This document shows, piece after piece, positions 51,643-61,144 of a DNA stretch of 64,000 nt (the stretch's first letter is position 1; every line of letters begins with the position of its first letter). Source of the DNA: Microbulbifer bruguierae (GTDB lineage Bacteria > Pseudomonadota > Gammaproteobacteria > Pseudomonadales > Cellvibrionaceae). Location: contig NZ_CP118605.1 in the NCBI RefSeq assembly GCF_029869925.1, positions 3,376,001 to 3,440,000 on the forward strand, written 5' to 3'. The position numbers and the translations under genes were made by a program. The notes under the pieces are model-generated. The model was not told the DNA's origin and ran no database searches. It was given only the letters and a program-made list of their open reading frames with translations.

Positions 51643-52692
51643 ATGTGCAAAACCCGCAAGCAAAAACCCGTAAAGTCCGCGCTCTTCTGCCACGTAAAAC
51701 GAATGGCGGCTGTTTGCTCTCTATTTTTCGCAGGCGCGATGTTGGTTCACGGCGGCGTACTGGAAGACACGGCGTGGCGCTTATCGGAATTTCGTTCGAT
51801 GAATGATGGTGTCGGGTCACTTCGGCCTGATACGCCGGTCAGCGTTCAGATCCGCTTCGGCGCAGACGGCACAGCGACGATGCAGCTCGACTGCAACCGC
51901 GGGAGCGCGCAGTGGAGACTGAAACCCTCGGCTGACCCGTCCAATGGACAGATTGAACTGAGCCAGGTAGCGGCGACACTGGCCGCTTGTGGGGGCCACA
52001 ATCTGGGCGGGAAGTTTGCGAAAGACGCACCGATGGTGCGCGGATACATGATTCAGGATGGCAGGCTTTCTCTCAGCCTGTTGGCGGATGCCGGCATCTA
52101 CATTTTCGACCCGATTCCGCCCACGGCAAGTGTTGAAGATGGCGGCCCGCGAGTGTGGGAGGTGGCCGGTGCATCATCCGGTCTGAAACTGAGGAAGGCA
52201 GCTTCCGCCTCTGCAGATGTTATTGGGCGCTTTGCGGATGGTGATCGCCTCGACAACCTGGGGTGTGAAGCCGTTGGCGAGCAGCTCTGGTGCTATGTAC
52301 AGCGTTTTGGTGGCGGCCCGGTCGGTTACGTTGCGGCGGGTTACCTGACGCCCGCGATCGCTCCCGATGGCACCATGCCTGCGGGCCTAGACGATTCGGC
52401 GCTGCGCGCTGGCCGGGGAGACTTCGACGCAACGGGCAAGATTCCCTGTGGTGATCATTGGTGCGACTTTGGCGTAGCCCGCGCAGGTGGCGGCTTTGCC
52501 ACCGTGGTCATCACGCGGGCAAACGGTTATCCGCGGGCGCTGTTCTTCAGGATGGGGATTGCAACAGGCGCCGACACCGCGGAAGCAGAAGGGTACCGCG
52601 AATTCACGGTGACACGGGAGGACGACAACCACCTGATTAGCGTTGGTCCCGAACGCTACCGGATACCTGACGCAGTGATTTACGGCGGTTAG
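51643..52692 (+). CDS. META-domain protein with C-terminal SH3b domain
   Basis: A 349-residue protein. A signal segment (MAAVCSLFFAGAMLVHGG) lies about 20 residues into the frame. Next a META/HslJ-like domain (about 45-160): LEDTAWRLSEFRSMNDGVGS, IRFGADGTATMQLDCNRGSA, QVAATLAACGGHNLGGKF. Then an SH3b-type domain (SGLKLRKAASASADVIGRFA; WCYVQRFGGGPVGYVAAGYL, about 180-245) and a C-terminal region with paired Cys (IPCGDHWCDFGVA). SH3b domains often bind cell wall. ATG 51643 has AGAGAAG before it; the frame is open upstream but that part is antisense to the DUF3667 gene. Confidence 0.85.
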   Translation: MCKTRKQKPVKSALFCHVKRMAAVCSLFFAGAMLVHGGVLEDTAWRLSEFRSMNDGVGSLRPDTPVSVQIRFGADGTATMQLDCNRGSAQWRLKPSADPSNGQIELSQVAATLAACGGHNLGGKFAKDAPMVRGYMIQDGRLSLSLLADAGIYIFDPIPPTASVEDGGPRVWEVAGASSGLKLRKAASASADVIGRFADGDRLDNLGCEAVGEQLWCYVQRFGGGPVGYVAAGYLTPAIAPDGTMPAGLDDSALRAGRGDFDATGKIPCGDHWCDFGVARAGGGFATVVITRANGYPRALFFRMGIATGADTAEAEGYREFTVTREDDNHLISVGPERYRIPDAVIYGG

Positions 52693-52711
52693 TCGAGGTT
52701 GATTGGGCTGG

Positions 52712-52745
52712 CCCCAGCCACGGGGGCGATCGCCGGTGGCTGGGG
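52712..52745. terminator. Terminator hairpin between convergent genes
   Basis: CCCCAGCCAC (52712-52721) / GTGGCTGGGG (52736-52745), perfect 10-base stem, between the META-SH3 and glycine-zipper genes. No strong T run on either strand. Confidence 0.65.
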
Positions 52746-52765
52746 TGCAATTGGATTGATGGGGA

Positions 52766-53527
52766 TCAGTAGGCCGGTGCCCAGCTGCCGTCCGGGCGAC
52801 GGCAGGCAACACTTTGCGCGCTCTGGGCGCCCTGCCCGACAATCTCGGTGACGAAGGAGCGACAGTACTGGTCGCCGCGCTGTTCGAAAGCACCGGGGGT
52901 TACCGTGTATTGTTCATTACCGTTCTGGTTTTGCCAGGTAACGCGTTCGCCCTCGGGAGCAAACTCCAGTACCTGTCCGACGCACGCCTGGTTGCGCTGG
53001 TCCATCTTGCTGCCGATGTTGCCGCCAATCAGCACGCCGGCAATGGCGCCGCCGATAGTGGCTGCGGTGTTGCCGCGGCCATCGCCAATCTGGTGGCCGA
53101 TAACACCGCCGATCAGGCCGCCCAGTACGCTGCCGACCCGGTCACTGTTACAGCGGGTGGCGGTGGTGGGCTGCGGTGCCGGCCGCCATTCCGGGCGGTA
53201 CTCTGGCTCCGGCGCCTGCTGGTTGAACCAGGGGGGCAGTACCACCACACGGACAGGTTGCCGTCCATGGTGGTGATGGTGGTTGCGGTCGGAATAGTCA
53301 CGCTGATTTCTGCAGCTGCGCTCTTCCACATAGTCGCCGTTGCGCTTCCATTTGCGCTCGACCTTGCAGTTGCCGTCCCAGTACTCTTCCTTGCGCTCGT
53401 GGTGCTCATGCTTGTGGTGCTTTTTCCAGCCGCGGCCTTCGGGGGGTTCGGCGTGGACACTGGTAGCGAGACTGGCAGTGAGCGTGCCGCAAATCAGCGC
53501 GGCGAGGGCGGTGGTATTGAATTTCAT
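52766..53527 (-). CDS. His-rich glycine-zipper 2TM protein
   Basis: A 253-residue secreted protein (signal MKFNTTALAALICGTLTASL to VHA). It is followed by a strongly basic, His-rich stretch (KKHHKHEHHERKEEY) and a second HHHHH run near 85, suggestive of metal or nucleic acid binding. Then a glycine-zipper 2TM domain at about 130-178 (GSVLGGLIGGVIGHQIGDGR; GAIAGVLIGGNIGSKMDQ), as in SlyB-like outer-membrane proteins. The C-terminus has an 'ACVGQVLEFAPEGERVTWQN' tail with paired Cys. The combination of His-rich lead and zipper domain suggests metal tolerance or envelope anchoring, but is not proven. Confidence 0.85.
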   Translation of the reverse strand: MKFNTTALAALICGTLTASLATSVHAEPPEGRGWKKHHKHEHHERKEEYWDGNCKVERKWKRNGDYVEERSCRNQRDYSDRNHHHHHGRQPVRVVVLPPWFNQQAPEPEYRPEWRPAPQPTTATRCNSDRVGSVLGGLIGGVIGHQIGDGRGNTAATIGGAIAGVLIGGNIGSKMDQRNQACVGQVLEFAPEGERVTWQNQNGNEQYTVTPGAFEQRGDQYCRSFVTEIVGQGAQSAQSVACRRPDGSWAPAY

Positions 53528-53660
53528 ACTGAATATCCACTGTCTTCTTGATCTAGGCTTGATCTAGGCCATTGGCGCGAATAGTAACAATGGTGATCTG
53601 AATAGACAGTGAATGGGTCAGCGTTTCTGAGAGCTGGTAGCAGCGGTTCTCAGTTCGCAG

Positions 53661-53682
53661 CCGGGCTGTGGATAAAGCCCGG
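53661..53682. other. Hairpin 3' of the opp operon
   Basis: CCGGGCT (53661-53667) / AGCCCGG (53676-53682), between the opp operon (which ends at 53743, minus strand) and the glycine-zipper gene. No T run follows on the minus strand, so a terminator role is only possible. Confidence 0.4.
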
Positions 53683-53742
53683 TGCGATCTTTTGGCTGCG
53701 TGTCTTCCGTTGGAAAAGGCAGCGATCTGGAGAGTATTCCGC

Positions 53743-54753
53743 TCAGGTGGTGGCGGGAGACGGATGATTAAGGAGGCAGGCACTTTGGTGTTCTGCGCTG
53801 CCCTGCAAGGTCGGCATCTGCTGCGCGCAGTCTGCGCTTGCTTTGGGGCAGCGGGTGCGGAACACGCAGCCGCTTGGCGGGTTGATCGGCGATGGCAGCT
53901 CGCCTTCGAGCAGTTGGATCTGTTTGTTCTTCTCCTTTTCCGGGTCCGGAATTGGCACCGCAGACATCAGCGCCTGGGTGTAGGGATGCTGGGGCGCGGC
54001 AAACAGTTTTTCCGTGGTGCCAATCTCCACCGCATTACCCAGATACATCACCACGACCCGGTCAGAAATGTGTTTGACCACGGATAGGTCGTGGGCAATA
54101 AAAATCAGCGACAGGTTCATTTCACGCTGCAGTTGTTTCAGCAGGTTGACCACCTGTGCCTGAATGGAAACGTCCAGCGCGGATACCGGCTCATCGCAGA
54201 TGATCAGCTTGGGTTCCAGAATCAACGCGCGGGCAATACCGATACGCTGACACTGGCCGCCGGAGAATTCGTGGGGATACCGGTTGACCAGGTTTGGCAG
54301 CAGGCCCACTTTCATCATCATGGCCTGGACCCGGTCAGCCACCTCTTTCCTGGGAATATCCGGGCGCAGGGTACGCAGAGGTTCGGCGATAATATCGCCG
54401 ATGGTCATGCGCGGGTTCAGGGACGCCAGCGGATCCTGAAAAATCATCTGGATGTCTTTGCGGGTCGCGCGCAGGGCCTTGTCGTCGAGTTCGGTAAGAT
54501 CCTGTCCAAGCCACAGTACGTTGCCATCGGTGGCTTTGATCAGGCCGATAATGGCGCGCGCCAGAGTGGATTTACCGCAGCCGGATTCGCCCACCACACC
54601 GAGGGTTTCCCCGGCATAGAGTTGCAGGTCAACACCATTCACGGCTTTCAGGTTGGACGGTTTACTCCAGGGCCAGGCGTTTTCCTTTTTGATGGAAAAG
54701 TGCACCTTCAGGTCCCGGACATCCAGCAACAATTCTTTTTCTACGGTCGTCAT
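53743..54753 (-). CDS. oppF: Oligopeptide ABC transporter ATP-binding protein OppF
   Basis: A 336-residue ATPase: Walker A GESGCGKSTLAR (about 58-69), signature FSGGQCQR, Walker B LIICDEPVSALD, and the oligopeptide/dipeptide transporter C-terminal region with the Cys-rich GCVFRTRCPKASADC motif. It overlaps oppD by 4 bases (ATGA) and is the last gene of the operon. With OppD it powers import of peptides through OppB and OppC. Confidence 0.95.
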   Translation of the reverse strand: MTTVEKELLLDVRDLKVHFSIKKENAWPWSKPSNLKAVNGVDLQLYAGETLGVVGESGCGKSTLARAIIGLIKATDGNVLWLGQDLTELDDKALRATRKDIQMIFQDPLASLNPRMTIGDIIAEPLRTLRPDIPRKEVADRVQAMMMKVGLLPNLVNRYPHEFSGGQCQRIGIARALILEPKLIICDEPVSALDVSIQAQVVNLLKQLQREMNLSLIFIAHDLSVVKHISDRVVVMYLGNAVEIGTTEKLFAAPQHPYTQALMSAVPIPDPEKEKNKQIQLLEGELPSPINPPSGCVFRTRCPKASADCAQQMPTLQGSAEHQSACLLNHPSPATT

Positions 54754-55730
54754 GCGCTGGTCTCCAGAATCTGTTTGGCTTCGGCGTGGCAGGCGCGCAT
54801 GCGTGCGCCGTCAAAGGTATCGAGGATTGGGGCATCCTGACGGCAGCGTTCGTGTACCCAGTGGCAGCGCTCCTGAAACGGGCAGCCGGTGGGCAGGTTC
54901 AGGAGATTGGGCGGGTTGCCGGGAATCGTGGGCAATGTGTCGCCCTCGATGTCCAGACGCGGAATGGCTTTCAACAGACCTTCGCTGTACGGATGGGTGG
55001 GGCGGTAAAAAATATCATCGGCGCTACCGTATTCCATGGTGCGTCCGGCATACATCACCAGTACCTTGTCACAGGCACCCGCCACCACACCCAGATCGTG
55101 GGTGATCAGGATGATTGCGGTATTGAAATCCCGCTTCAGCTCGTTCAGCAGCGTAAGGATCTGTGCCTGTACGGTTACATCCAGTGCAGTGGTGGGTTCA
55201 TCGGCAATCAACAGCTCGGGCTTGCACAACAGCGCCATGGCAATCATGACGCGCTGGCGCATACCACCGGAAAACTCGTGCGGATACATCTTGAGGCGCT
55301 TGTGTGCCTCGGGAATCTTGACCGCATCCAGCATTCGCACGGATTCCGCGAGCGCGGCTTTTTTGCTGAGCCCTTTGTGTTTTACCAGTACTTCCGCCAG
55401 CTGATTACCCACATTCATATAGGGGTTCAGGGAAGTCATGGGATCCTGGAAAATCATCGCGATTTGTTTCGCGCGAATTTTATTGAGCTCGCGATCCGAC
55501 AAGCCCAGGATTTCCTGCCCCTTGAACAGGGCACTGCCGCTGACAATCCCGTTTTTGGCCAGCAAGCCCATCATGGAAAACACGGTCTGGGTTTTTCCGG
55601 AACCGGACTCCCCCACAATGCCCAGGGTTTCACCGGCATTCAGGGAAAAGTTCAGGTTGTTGACGGCGGTTACCGCGCCTTCCGGCGTGGTGAATTCCAC
55701 GCGCAAATTTTTAACGTTGAGTAAATTCAT
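54750..55730 (-). CDS. oppD: Oligopeptide ABC transporter ATP-binding protein OppD
   Basis: A 326-residue ATPase: Walker A GESGSGKTQ, signature FSGGMRQR, Walker B LLIADEPTTALD, and the same C-terminal Cys-rich motif (GCPFQERCHW) as OppF. ATG 55730 begins MNLLNVKNLRVEF; a longer frame to 55784 overlaps oppC and is unlikely. OppC ends 11 bases upstream. The order oppA-B-C-D-F is the standard operon. Confidence 0.95.
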   Translation of the reverse strand: MNLLNVKNLRVEFTTPEGAVTAVNNLNFSLNAGETLGIVGESGSGKTQTVFSMMGLLAKNGIVSGSALFKGQEILGLSDRELNKIRAKQIAMIFQDPMTSLNPYMNVGNQLAEVLVKHKGLSKKAALAESVRMLDAVKIPEAHKRLKMYPHEFSGGMRQRVMIAMALLCKPELLIADEPTTALDVTVQAQILTLLNELKRDFNTAIILITHDLGVVAGACDKVLVMYAGRTMEYGSADDIFYRPTHPYSEGLLKAIPRLDIEGDTLPTIPGNPPNLLNLPTGCPFQERCHWVHERCRQDAPILDTFDGARMRACHAEAKQILETSA

Positions 55731-55740
55731 GGCGCACTCC

Positions 55741-56649
55741 TCAGCGATCTTTCGGGTCAAGCGCGTCACGCAGACCATCGCCAATAAAGTTAAAACAGAA
55801 CAGGGTGGTGACCATAAATACGGCCGGCGCGATCAGCTGCCACAGGGCAATTTCCATCGTCTGTGCGCCTTCGTTCATGAGCGATCCCCAGGAGGTCATC
55901 GGCTCCTGTACCCCCAGCCCGAGAAAGCTGAGGAAGGATTCAAACAGAATCATCTGCGGTACCAGTAGCGTTGCGTAAACGGCGACAATGCCCAGCACGT
56001 TGGGGACGATATGACGGGTAATCATCGCCCACTTGGAAACGCCGTATACCGTAGCCGCTTCAACGAATTCCTTGCCCTTGATACTCAGGGTCTGGCCGCG
56101 CACGATCCGGGCCATGTCGAGCCAGCTGACTGCGCCAATGGCGATAAAGATCAGCAGGATGTTACGACCAAAGAAAGTCACCAGCAGGATGACAAAAAAC
56201 ATGAATGGAAAGGAGTAAAGAATTTCCAGGGTACGCATCATCACGCGGTCGGTACGCCCACCGATAAATCCGGCAGCGGCGCCGTACAGGGTGCCGATCA
56301 ATACCGCTACCATTGCGCCCATAACCCCAACCATCAGAGAAATGCGCCCGCCCATGGCGATACGTACAAACAGGTCGCGTCCGAGGGAGTCGGTACCGAA
56401 ATAGTGCCCGGACGCCATCGACGGCGCTGCGTGCATGGCAGCCCAGTCGACATCGTCAAACGCAAACTGGCTGAACATCGGCGCCACAAATACGAACAGG
56501 GTAATCAACCCCAGAATGACCAGGCTGGCGAGGGCCGCGCGATTGCTGAAAAAACGCCGGCGGGCGTCGTCCCACAGGCTGCGTCCCTTCACCTCCAGCT
56601 GATCTGAAAAATTTCCAACCGCTTCTTTATTGGCTGTAGTGGATAACAT
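55741..56649 (-). CDS. oppC: Oligopeptide ABC transporter permease OppC
   Basis: A 302-residue inner-membrane permease. N-terminal leader (KGRSLWDDARRRFFSNRAAL) then transmembrane segments (ASLVILGLITLFVFVAPMFS; GVMGAMVAVLIGTLYGAAAG; FPFMFFVILLVTFFGRNILL). The permease EAA loop is EFVEAATVYGVSKWAMITRH, and MTSWGSLMNEGAQ near the end is typical of OppC/DppC. It follows oppB with 15 bases between. Confidence 0.95.
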   Translation of the reverse strand: MLSTTANKEAVGNFSDQLEVKGRSLWDDARRRFFSNRAALASLVILGLITLFVFVAPMFSQFAFDDVDWAAMHAAPSMASGHYFGTDSLGRDLFVRIAMGGRISLMVGVMGAMVAVLIGTLYGAAAGFIGGRTDRVMMRTLEILYSFPFMFFVILLVTFFGRNILLIFIAIGAVSWLDMARIVRGQTLSIKGKEFVEAATVYGVSKWAMITRHIVPNVLGIVAVYATLLVPQMILFESFLSFLGLGVQEPMTSWGSLMNEGAQTMEIALWQLIAPAVFMVTTLFCFNFIGDGLRDALDPKDR

Positions 56650-56664
56650 CAGGTAAGCCTCGAA

Positions 56665-57588
56665 TCAGGAGTAGCGGATTTTGGGGTCGACCACTGCGTA
56701 CAGAATGTCGACGATCGCATTGAAGGTAATGGTCAGGGCACCCACCAGAATGGTCAGGCCCAGCACCATGGAGTAGTCGCGGTTGAGGGCGCCATTAACG
56801 AACAGCTGACCGATACCGGGCAGGCCGAAAATGGTTTCAATTACTACCGAGCCGGTAATGATGCCGACCAGTGCCGGGCCCAGGTAGGAAAGCACCGGCA
56901 GGATCGCCGGGCGCAGAGCATGTCGCACAATGATATAGGGCATGGACAGCCCTTTGGCTTTGGCGGTGCGGATAAAATTCGAGTTCAGTACTTCAATCAT
57001 GCTGCCGCGCATGATGCGGGAGATGGAGGCGATGTAATACAGGGACATACCGAGGACCGGCAGTATCACATACTGGGCAGCGCCATTGTGCCAGCCACCA
57101 GCCGGTAACCATTCAAGCCAGATGGCGAAGATCAATACCAGCAGCGGCGCGAGTACGAAGCTGGGAATTACCACACCGGCCATGGCGCTGGTCATGATGG
57201 TGTAGTCGAGCCAACTGTTCTGACGCAGTGCGGCAATGGTGCCGAAACCGACACCGAAGGTGACGGCGACAATAAACGCGAACAAACCGATTTTGACGGA
57301 CACTGGTAGCGCCTGGGCCACCAGCTCGTTGACAGAGAAGTCCTTGTATTTAAACGAGGGCCCCAGGTCGCCCTGCAGCAGGCTGCCGAGGTAATTGAAG
57401 TACTGCTGGTACACGGGCTTGTCGAAGCCGTATTTGGCTTCGATATTCGCCATCACCTCCGGGGTCATGGCAATTTCTGCGGAGAATGGATTACCGGGAG
57501 CAAAGCGCATCAGGAAAAACGAGACGGTAATCAGAATAAACAATGTGGGAATGGCTTCCAGCGCGCGTTTGGCGATGAATTTCAACAT
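56665..57588 (-). CDS. oppB: Oligopeptide ABC transporter permease OppB
   Basis: A 307-residue inner-membrane permease with the OppB/DppB start (MLKFIAKRALEAIPTLFILI) and segment TVSFFLMRFAPGNPFSAE. EAA loop: NFIRTAKAKGLSMPYIIVRH. The last segments are VIETIFGLPGIGQLFVNGAL and GALTITFNAIVDILYAVVDP. It pairs with OppC. Confidence 0.95.
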   Translation of the reverse strand: MLKFIAKRALEAIPTLFILITVSFFLMRFAPGNPFSAEIAMTPEVMANIEAKYGFDKPVYQQYFNYLGSLLQGDLGPSFKYKDFSVNELVAQALPVSVKIGLFAFIVAVTFGVGFGTIAALRQNSWLDYTIMTSAMAGVVIPSFVLAPLLVLIFAIWLEWLPAGGWHNGAAQYVILPVLGMSLYYIASISRIMRGSMIEVLNSNFIRTAKAKGLSMPYIIVRHALRPAILPVLSYLGPALVGIITGSVVIETIFGLPGIGQLFVNGALNRDYSMVLGLTILVGALTITFNAIVDILYAVVDPKIRYS

Positions 57589-57677
57589 AAGTGGTATTTC
57601 TTTATATTTTTATTCGAGATGGTGCTGCTGGAAATTCAGGTGTCCAACAGCACATCCCTGCCTTATTACCGAATACA

Positions 57678-57703
57678 CCCGGGAACGGCAGTGCGCTCCC
57701 GGG
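57678..57703 (-). other. Intergenic hairpin between oppA and oppB
   Basis: CCCGGGA / TCCCGGG with a 12-base loop, just after the oppA stop. There is no T run. Such hairpins often stabilise the 3' end of the binding-protein message so that OppA is made in excess of the permease. Confidence 0.55.
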
Positions 57704-57714
57704 CTGACATTTCA

Positions 57715-59391
57715 TCAGTGTTCGATAATCCACATGTCTTTGGAGTAGTAGTTGTCCAGCGGATCGGCGGCGTAACCACCGACATGGGGCTTCACCATAT
57801 GCTGGATGACATACTGGTAGATGGGGGCGATCGGCATATCTTCCGCCAGGATTTCCTCGGCCTGAGCGTAATAGGCCGCGCGTTTGTCGATATCCATTTC
57901 CTTGGAGCTTACGGCCATCAGCTGGTCGTAATTCGGATTATTGTACTTGCTGTAGTTGCTGCCGCCGGTGCTGAGCAGGAGTTTCAGCATGGTGGAAGGT
58001 TCGTTGTAATCGCCGATCCAGCCGGCGCGGGCCATATCAAAATTGGTATTGGCGCGGGTGTCCAGGTAGGTTTTCCACTCCTGGTTTTCCAGTGTCACTT
58101 CGACGTTACCCAATGCCTGTTTCCACATGGCGGTGATGGCCACGGCCACTTTCTTGTGGTTCTCATTGGTGTTGTAGAGCAATTTGAATTTGAGTGGGTT
58201 TTCTTCGGTGTAACCGACTTCCGCCAGCAGCTCCTTGGCCTTGGCCACGCGTTCCGCCTGGCTCATCTGGCTCCACGGGGTGGGCGGGGCGTCGAAGCCC
58301 TGGACGATACTTGGGGTCAGGTGGAACGAGGGCTGTTCGCCACGACCCATGACTTTGTACGCCATGATGTCGCGGTCAATGGCATAGGCCAGTGCCTTGC
58401 GCACGCGCGGGTCATTGAAGGGCGGTGCGGTGGTGTTGAACTCGTAGTAGTAGGTGGCGATATACGGGGTGGTCTTGACCTCTTCTCCGCGCTCTTTTTG
58501 CAGACGCTTAATATGTTCGATGGGAATCTGGTAGGCGAAGTCGATTTCACCGGCTTCGTAACGTTTCAGCTCGGCATTGGGGGAGGCGATCGGCAGGTTG
58601 CGTACCTTTTGCAGTTTTACGTTGTCCGCATCCCAGTACTGTTCATTCTTGATGTATTCGATGCGCTCGTTCACTACCCAGTCCGACAGCTTGAACGCAC
58701 CGTTGCCCACATAGTTTTCTACCCGGGTCCACTGATCGCCATATTTCTCTATGGTGGCTTTGTGCACTGGTGAGGTGGAGGCGTGCACCAGCATTGCCAC
58801 AAAATAGGGCACGGGTGCTTCCAGGGTTACCTGCAGGGTGTGGTCATCCACTGCTTCAACACCCAGGTTTTCCACCGGTTGCTTGCCTTCGGTAATGTCT
58901 TTGGCATTTTGAAGCTTGCCGGCGGCGAGATACCAGGCGTATTTGGAGGCTGTCGCGGGATCGGTGACGCGGCGCCAGGCGTAGACGAAATCCTGCGCGG
59001 TTACCGGTTCACCGTTGGACCACTTGGCATCCTCGCGTAAATAAAAGGTGTAATGCTGGTTGTCGCTGGTCTCCCAGCGCTCGGCAACCCCGGGGCGCAC
59101 ACCGCCGTCGGGAGCTGCGATCACCAGGGTTTCCATCAGGTCACGCAGAATGCCGGATTCAACGACACCGGACATTTTGTGCGGATCCAGAGTTTCCGGC
59201 TCTGAGCCATTCCCTCGTACCAGTGTCTGGTCTGCGGCAAGCCTGGTGGGGTCCAGTTGCACCGCGGCGGGCTTGCTGGCTTCGCTGTTGGGATCTGACG
59301 GCGCTCCGCAACCGGCAAGTGCCAGAAAGGCGGTGAAAAGAGGCCCGAGATGCCAGGCACGACGGCGAATGAGGGGAAGGTTACAAAGCAT
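57715..59391 (-). CDS. oppA: Oligopeptide-binding lipoprotein OppA
   Basis: A 558-residue extracytoplasmic solute-binding protein of family 5. It is a lipoprotein (WHLGPLFTAFLALAGC, lipobox LAGC), unlike the soluble E. coli OppA. Family signature LVRGNGSEPETLDPHKMSGV, AERWETSDNQHYTFYLREDA, KWSNGEPVTAQDFVYAWRRV, then KALAYAIDRD in the second lobe. ATG 59391 begins the lipoprotein signal; an open frame to 59487 adds 32 unlikely residues. First gene of oppABCDF. Confidence 0.94.
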   Translation of the reverse strand: MLCNLPLIRRRAWHLGPLFTAFLALAGCGAPSDPNSEASKPAAVQLDPTRLAADQTLVRGNGSEPETLDPHKMSGVVESGILRDLMETLVIAAPDGGVRPGVAERWETSDNQHYTFYLREDAKWSNGEPVTAQDFVYAWRRVTDPATASKYAWYLAAGKLQNAKDITEGKQPVENLGVEAVDDHTLQVTLEAPVPYFVAMLVHASTSPVHKATIEKYGDQWTRVENYVGNGAFKLSDWVVNERIEYIKNEQYWDADNVKLQKVRNLPIASPNAELKRYEAGEIDFAYQIPIEHIKRLQKERGEEVKTTPYIATYYYEFNTTAPPFNDPRVRKALAYAIDRDIMAYKVMGRGEQPSFHLTPSIVQGFDAPPTPWSQMSQAERVAKAKELLAEVGYTEENPLKFKLLYNTNENHKKVAVAITAMWKQALGNVEVTLENQEWKTYLDTRANTNFDMARAGWIGDYNEPSTMLKLLLSTGGSNYSKYNNPNYDQLMAVSSKEMDIDKRAAYYAQAEEILAEDMPIAPIYQYVIQHMVKPHVGGYAADPLDNYYSKDMWIIEH

Positions 59392-59952
59392 GATGGTTAC
59401 CCAATAGTTCTTGTGGAACTTTCTCTTATTGTGATCATTGATTGGTCGATCAGAGTGCTGAATGGAATTTACGCAGCAACTCGGCACAAAAAATTTTGCG
59501 ACACCGGCCTGAAAATACCGGTCCTGTTTCTTAATTACTAGCCTCGGTTATTCATGGGACCGCAGATAGCCGGGTATTTATTGAACCCGGGTTCCTACCA
59601 GATCCGCCTGACATCCACGCGTGCTGGAAAATAATGGTCAGGAGTACAGGTTTGTCAGTTTTGACCATCAATCGCCATCTGCACTACGCAAATTGCATAC
59701 CCAACTCGATGCAGGTGGATCTGTCCGTGAAAATTAGATTCGACAAAGTGGTTGGATACCATCGGATTAAGCCGAACAAGCCATAAGGCACGCCGCTTTG
59801 ACTATAGTAGACAGCGGGAAAGTTATCGTTCGTGGCCGGATTTTCTCTGGCCGATATCCCCTTGGCCTAAAAATAGGATACCGCAGCCTTTGCACCATTT
59901 TGGTGAGTGAATTACTGATTGCACCGCTACCGTTCAAAACGAACCATCTTCG
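59392..59952. other. Gap between oppA and the lipoprotein gene
   Basis: Intergenic region of two divergent genes. Near 59795 TTGACT is followed 17 bases later by GTTATC, a poor -35/-10 pair for the plus-strand gene. A five-base stem ACCGG/CCGGT with TTTCTT lies about 59503-59530. No other gene or repeat is supported. Confidence 0.4.
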
Positions 59953-60450
59953 ATGAAAAAGCTATTTTTTCTGTTCTGCATTTTTCTGGCTTCGTGTGCC
60001 AGCCCGGAGTATGGATACGTTGTGTTTGACTTTTATTCCATGGACGAAGGGGCGCGCAAGGATTACTGGCTTGGTTTGACAGGCCGGCGAGGGACCTTGC
60101 ATCTGTCTTCGCAACAGCCAATTCAGAAAATCCTGGTGGGTTCATATGGAATCTCTCACTTGGACCGCTCCAATAACCTGCACTGCACCCGTGATGATCT
60201 GCACTTCGCGAAAGCGATCAGGTTCGAAGTCATTCCGGAAAGGATCACTTATCTCGGCGTGCTGACATTGGAACGAACGGGTAAACGTCCCGAATATGCG
60301 TTTCGGTTCGCAACCGGTGCTGGTTTGTTACGTAGAGCTTGTGATCGGTCTCCTGATCTGTTTGATACCTATAGCGTCAGGCTGGCGCTGATGACCATGA
60401 AATCCGGCCGTGAGTTTGACTATGACTGCGCCACGGGCACTGCCGAGTGA
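59953..60450 (+). CDS. Hypothetical lipoprotein
   Basis: A 165-residue lipoprotein: MKKLFFLFCIFLASC, lipobox LASC. The mature domain is strand-rich (YGYVVFDFYSMDEGARKDYW; RRGTLHLSSQQPIQKILVGS; TYLGVLTLERTGKRPEYAFR) with two Cys (about 77 and 128) that may pair. No family recognised. Its end overlaps the start of the GST-like gene, which suggests co-transcription. Confidence 0.75.
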   Translation: MKKLFFLFCIFLASCASPEYGYVVFDFYSMDEGARKDYWLGLTGRRGTLHLSSQQPIQKILVGSYGISHLDRSNNLHCTRDDLHFAKAIRFEVIPERITYLGVLTLERTGKRPEYAFRFATGAGLLRRACDRSPDLFDTYSVRLALMTMKSGREFDYDCATGTAE

Positions 60451-61144
60451 GAAATCTGTGGACTACAGACTTTATTATTGGGACCTGCCGTTCCGCGGTG
60501 TATTTATCGAATTGCTGTTACAGGAGGTGGGTGCCGGCTATCAGCGGTTAGAAGCCAGCGAAATTTATCCCGAGCGCAGCCTGAAAATACACAACCCGGG
60601 CATGGCTTCTCCCTATCTTTACGACTGCGCACTCAAGAAATACTTTGCACAAATGCCGGCGATCATGATGTATCTGGCAGAAAAGCATGAGCTTATTCCC
60701 AAGCGTGCAGAAACACGCACGCTGGCGCTGAAGACCATTCTCGACTGTAACGATATCCTGCTGGAAATCACCAACTTCCACGGATTGAAAATGTGGGACA
60801 AAAAAAGCTGGGAGGCTTTTCGTTTTGCCCGTCTTTCCGACTGGATGCAGATTTTCGAGACTACCGGCCGGGACCACGGCCTGCAAGACGACAAGGGATT
60901 TATGTTGGGGAGCAGACTCTCCGTCGCCGACATCGCCACCGCAGCCCTGTTCGGTACCATGGTGTATGCATTCCCGGCTCTCGAAGAAGATCTTCTGGAA
61001 AATGCCCCGGGTATTGCCGCGCTGGTAAAACGGGTGGAAGCCCGCCCGGCTATCCGGCCCTTCCTTGAGGAAAGGCGCGAGACCTGGGGGCGGGGTTACT
61101 GCGGTGGCCAGATTGAGGTGTCACTGAGACGCCAGCTCGGGTGA
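60422..61144 (+). CDS. Glutathione S-transferase-like protein
   Basis: A protein of about 240 residues. The thioredoxin-like half begins YRLYYWDLPFRGVFIELLLQ with the VGAGYQRLEA loop; NPGMASPYLYDC replaces the usual xVPxL step, and MPAIMMYLAEKHELIP is the following helix. The C-domain ends FMLGSRLSVADIATAALFG, the GST N-capping box. The start is uncertain: ATG 60422 overlaps the upstream gene by 29 bases, GTG 60458 does not and begins nearer the domain. The convergent gene on the other strand overlaps its 3' end by 24 bases. Substrate unknown. Confidence 0.85.
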   Translation: MTAPRALPSEKSVDYRLYYWDLPFRGVFIELLLQEVGAGYQRLEASEIYPERSLKIHNPGMASPYLYDCALKKYFAQMPAIMMYLAEKHELIPKRAETRTLALKTILDCNDILLEITNFHGLKMWDKKSWEAFRFARLSDWMQIFETTGRDHGLQDDKGFMLGSRLSVADIATAALFGTMVYAFPALEEDLLENAPGIAALVKRVEARPAIRPFLEERRETWGRGYCGGQIEVSLRRQLG

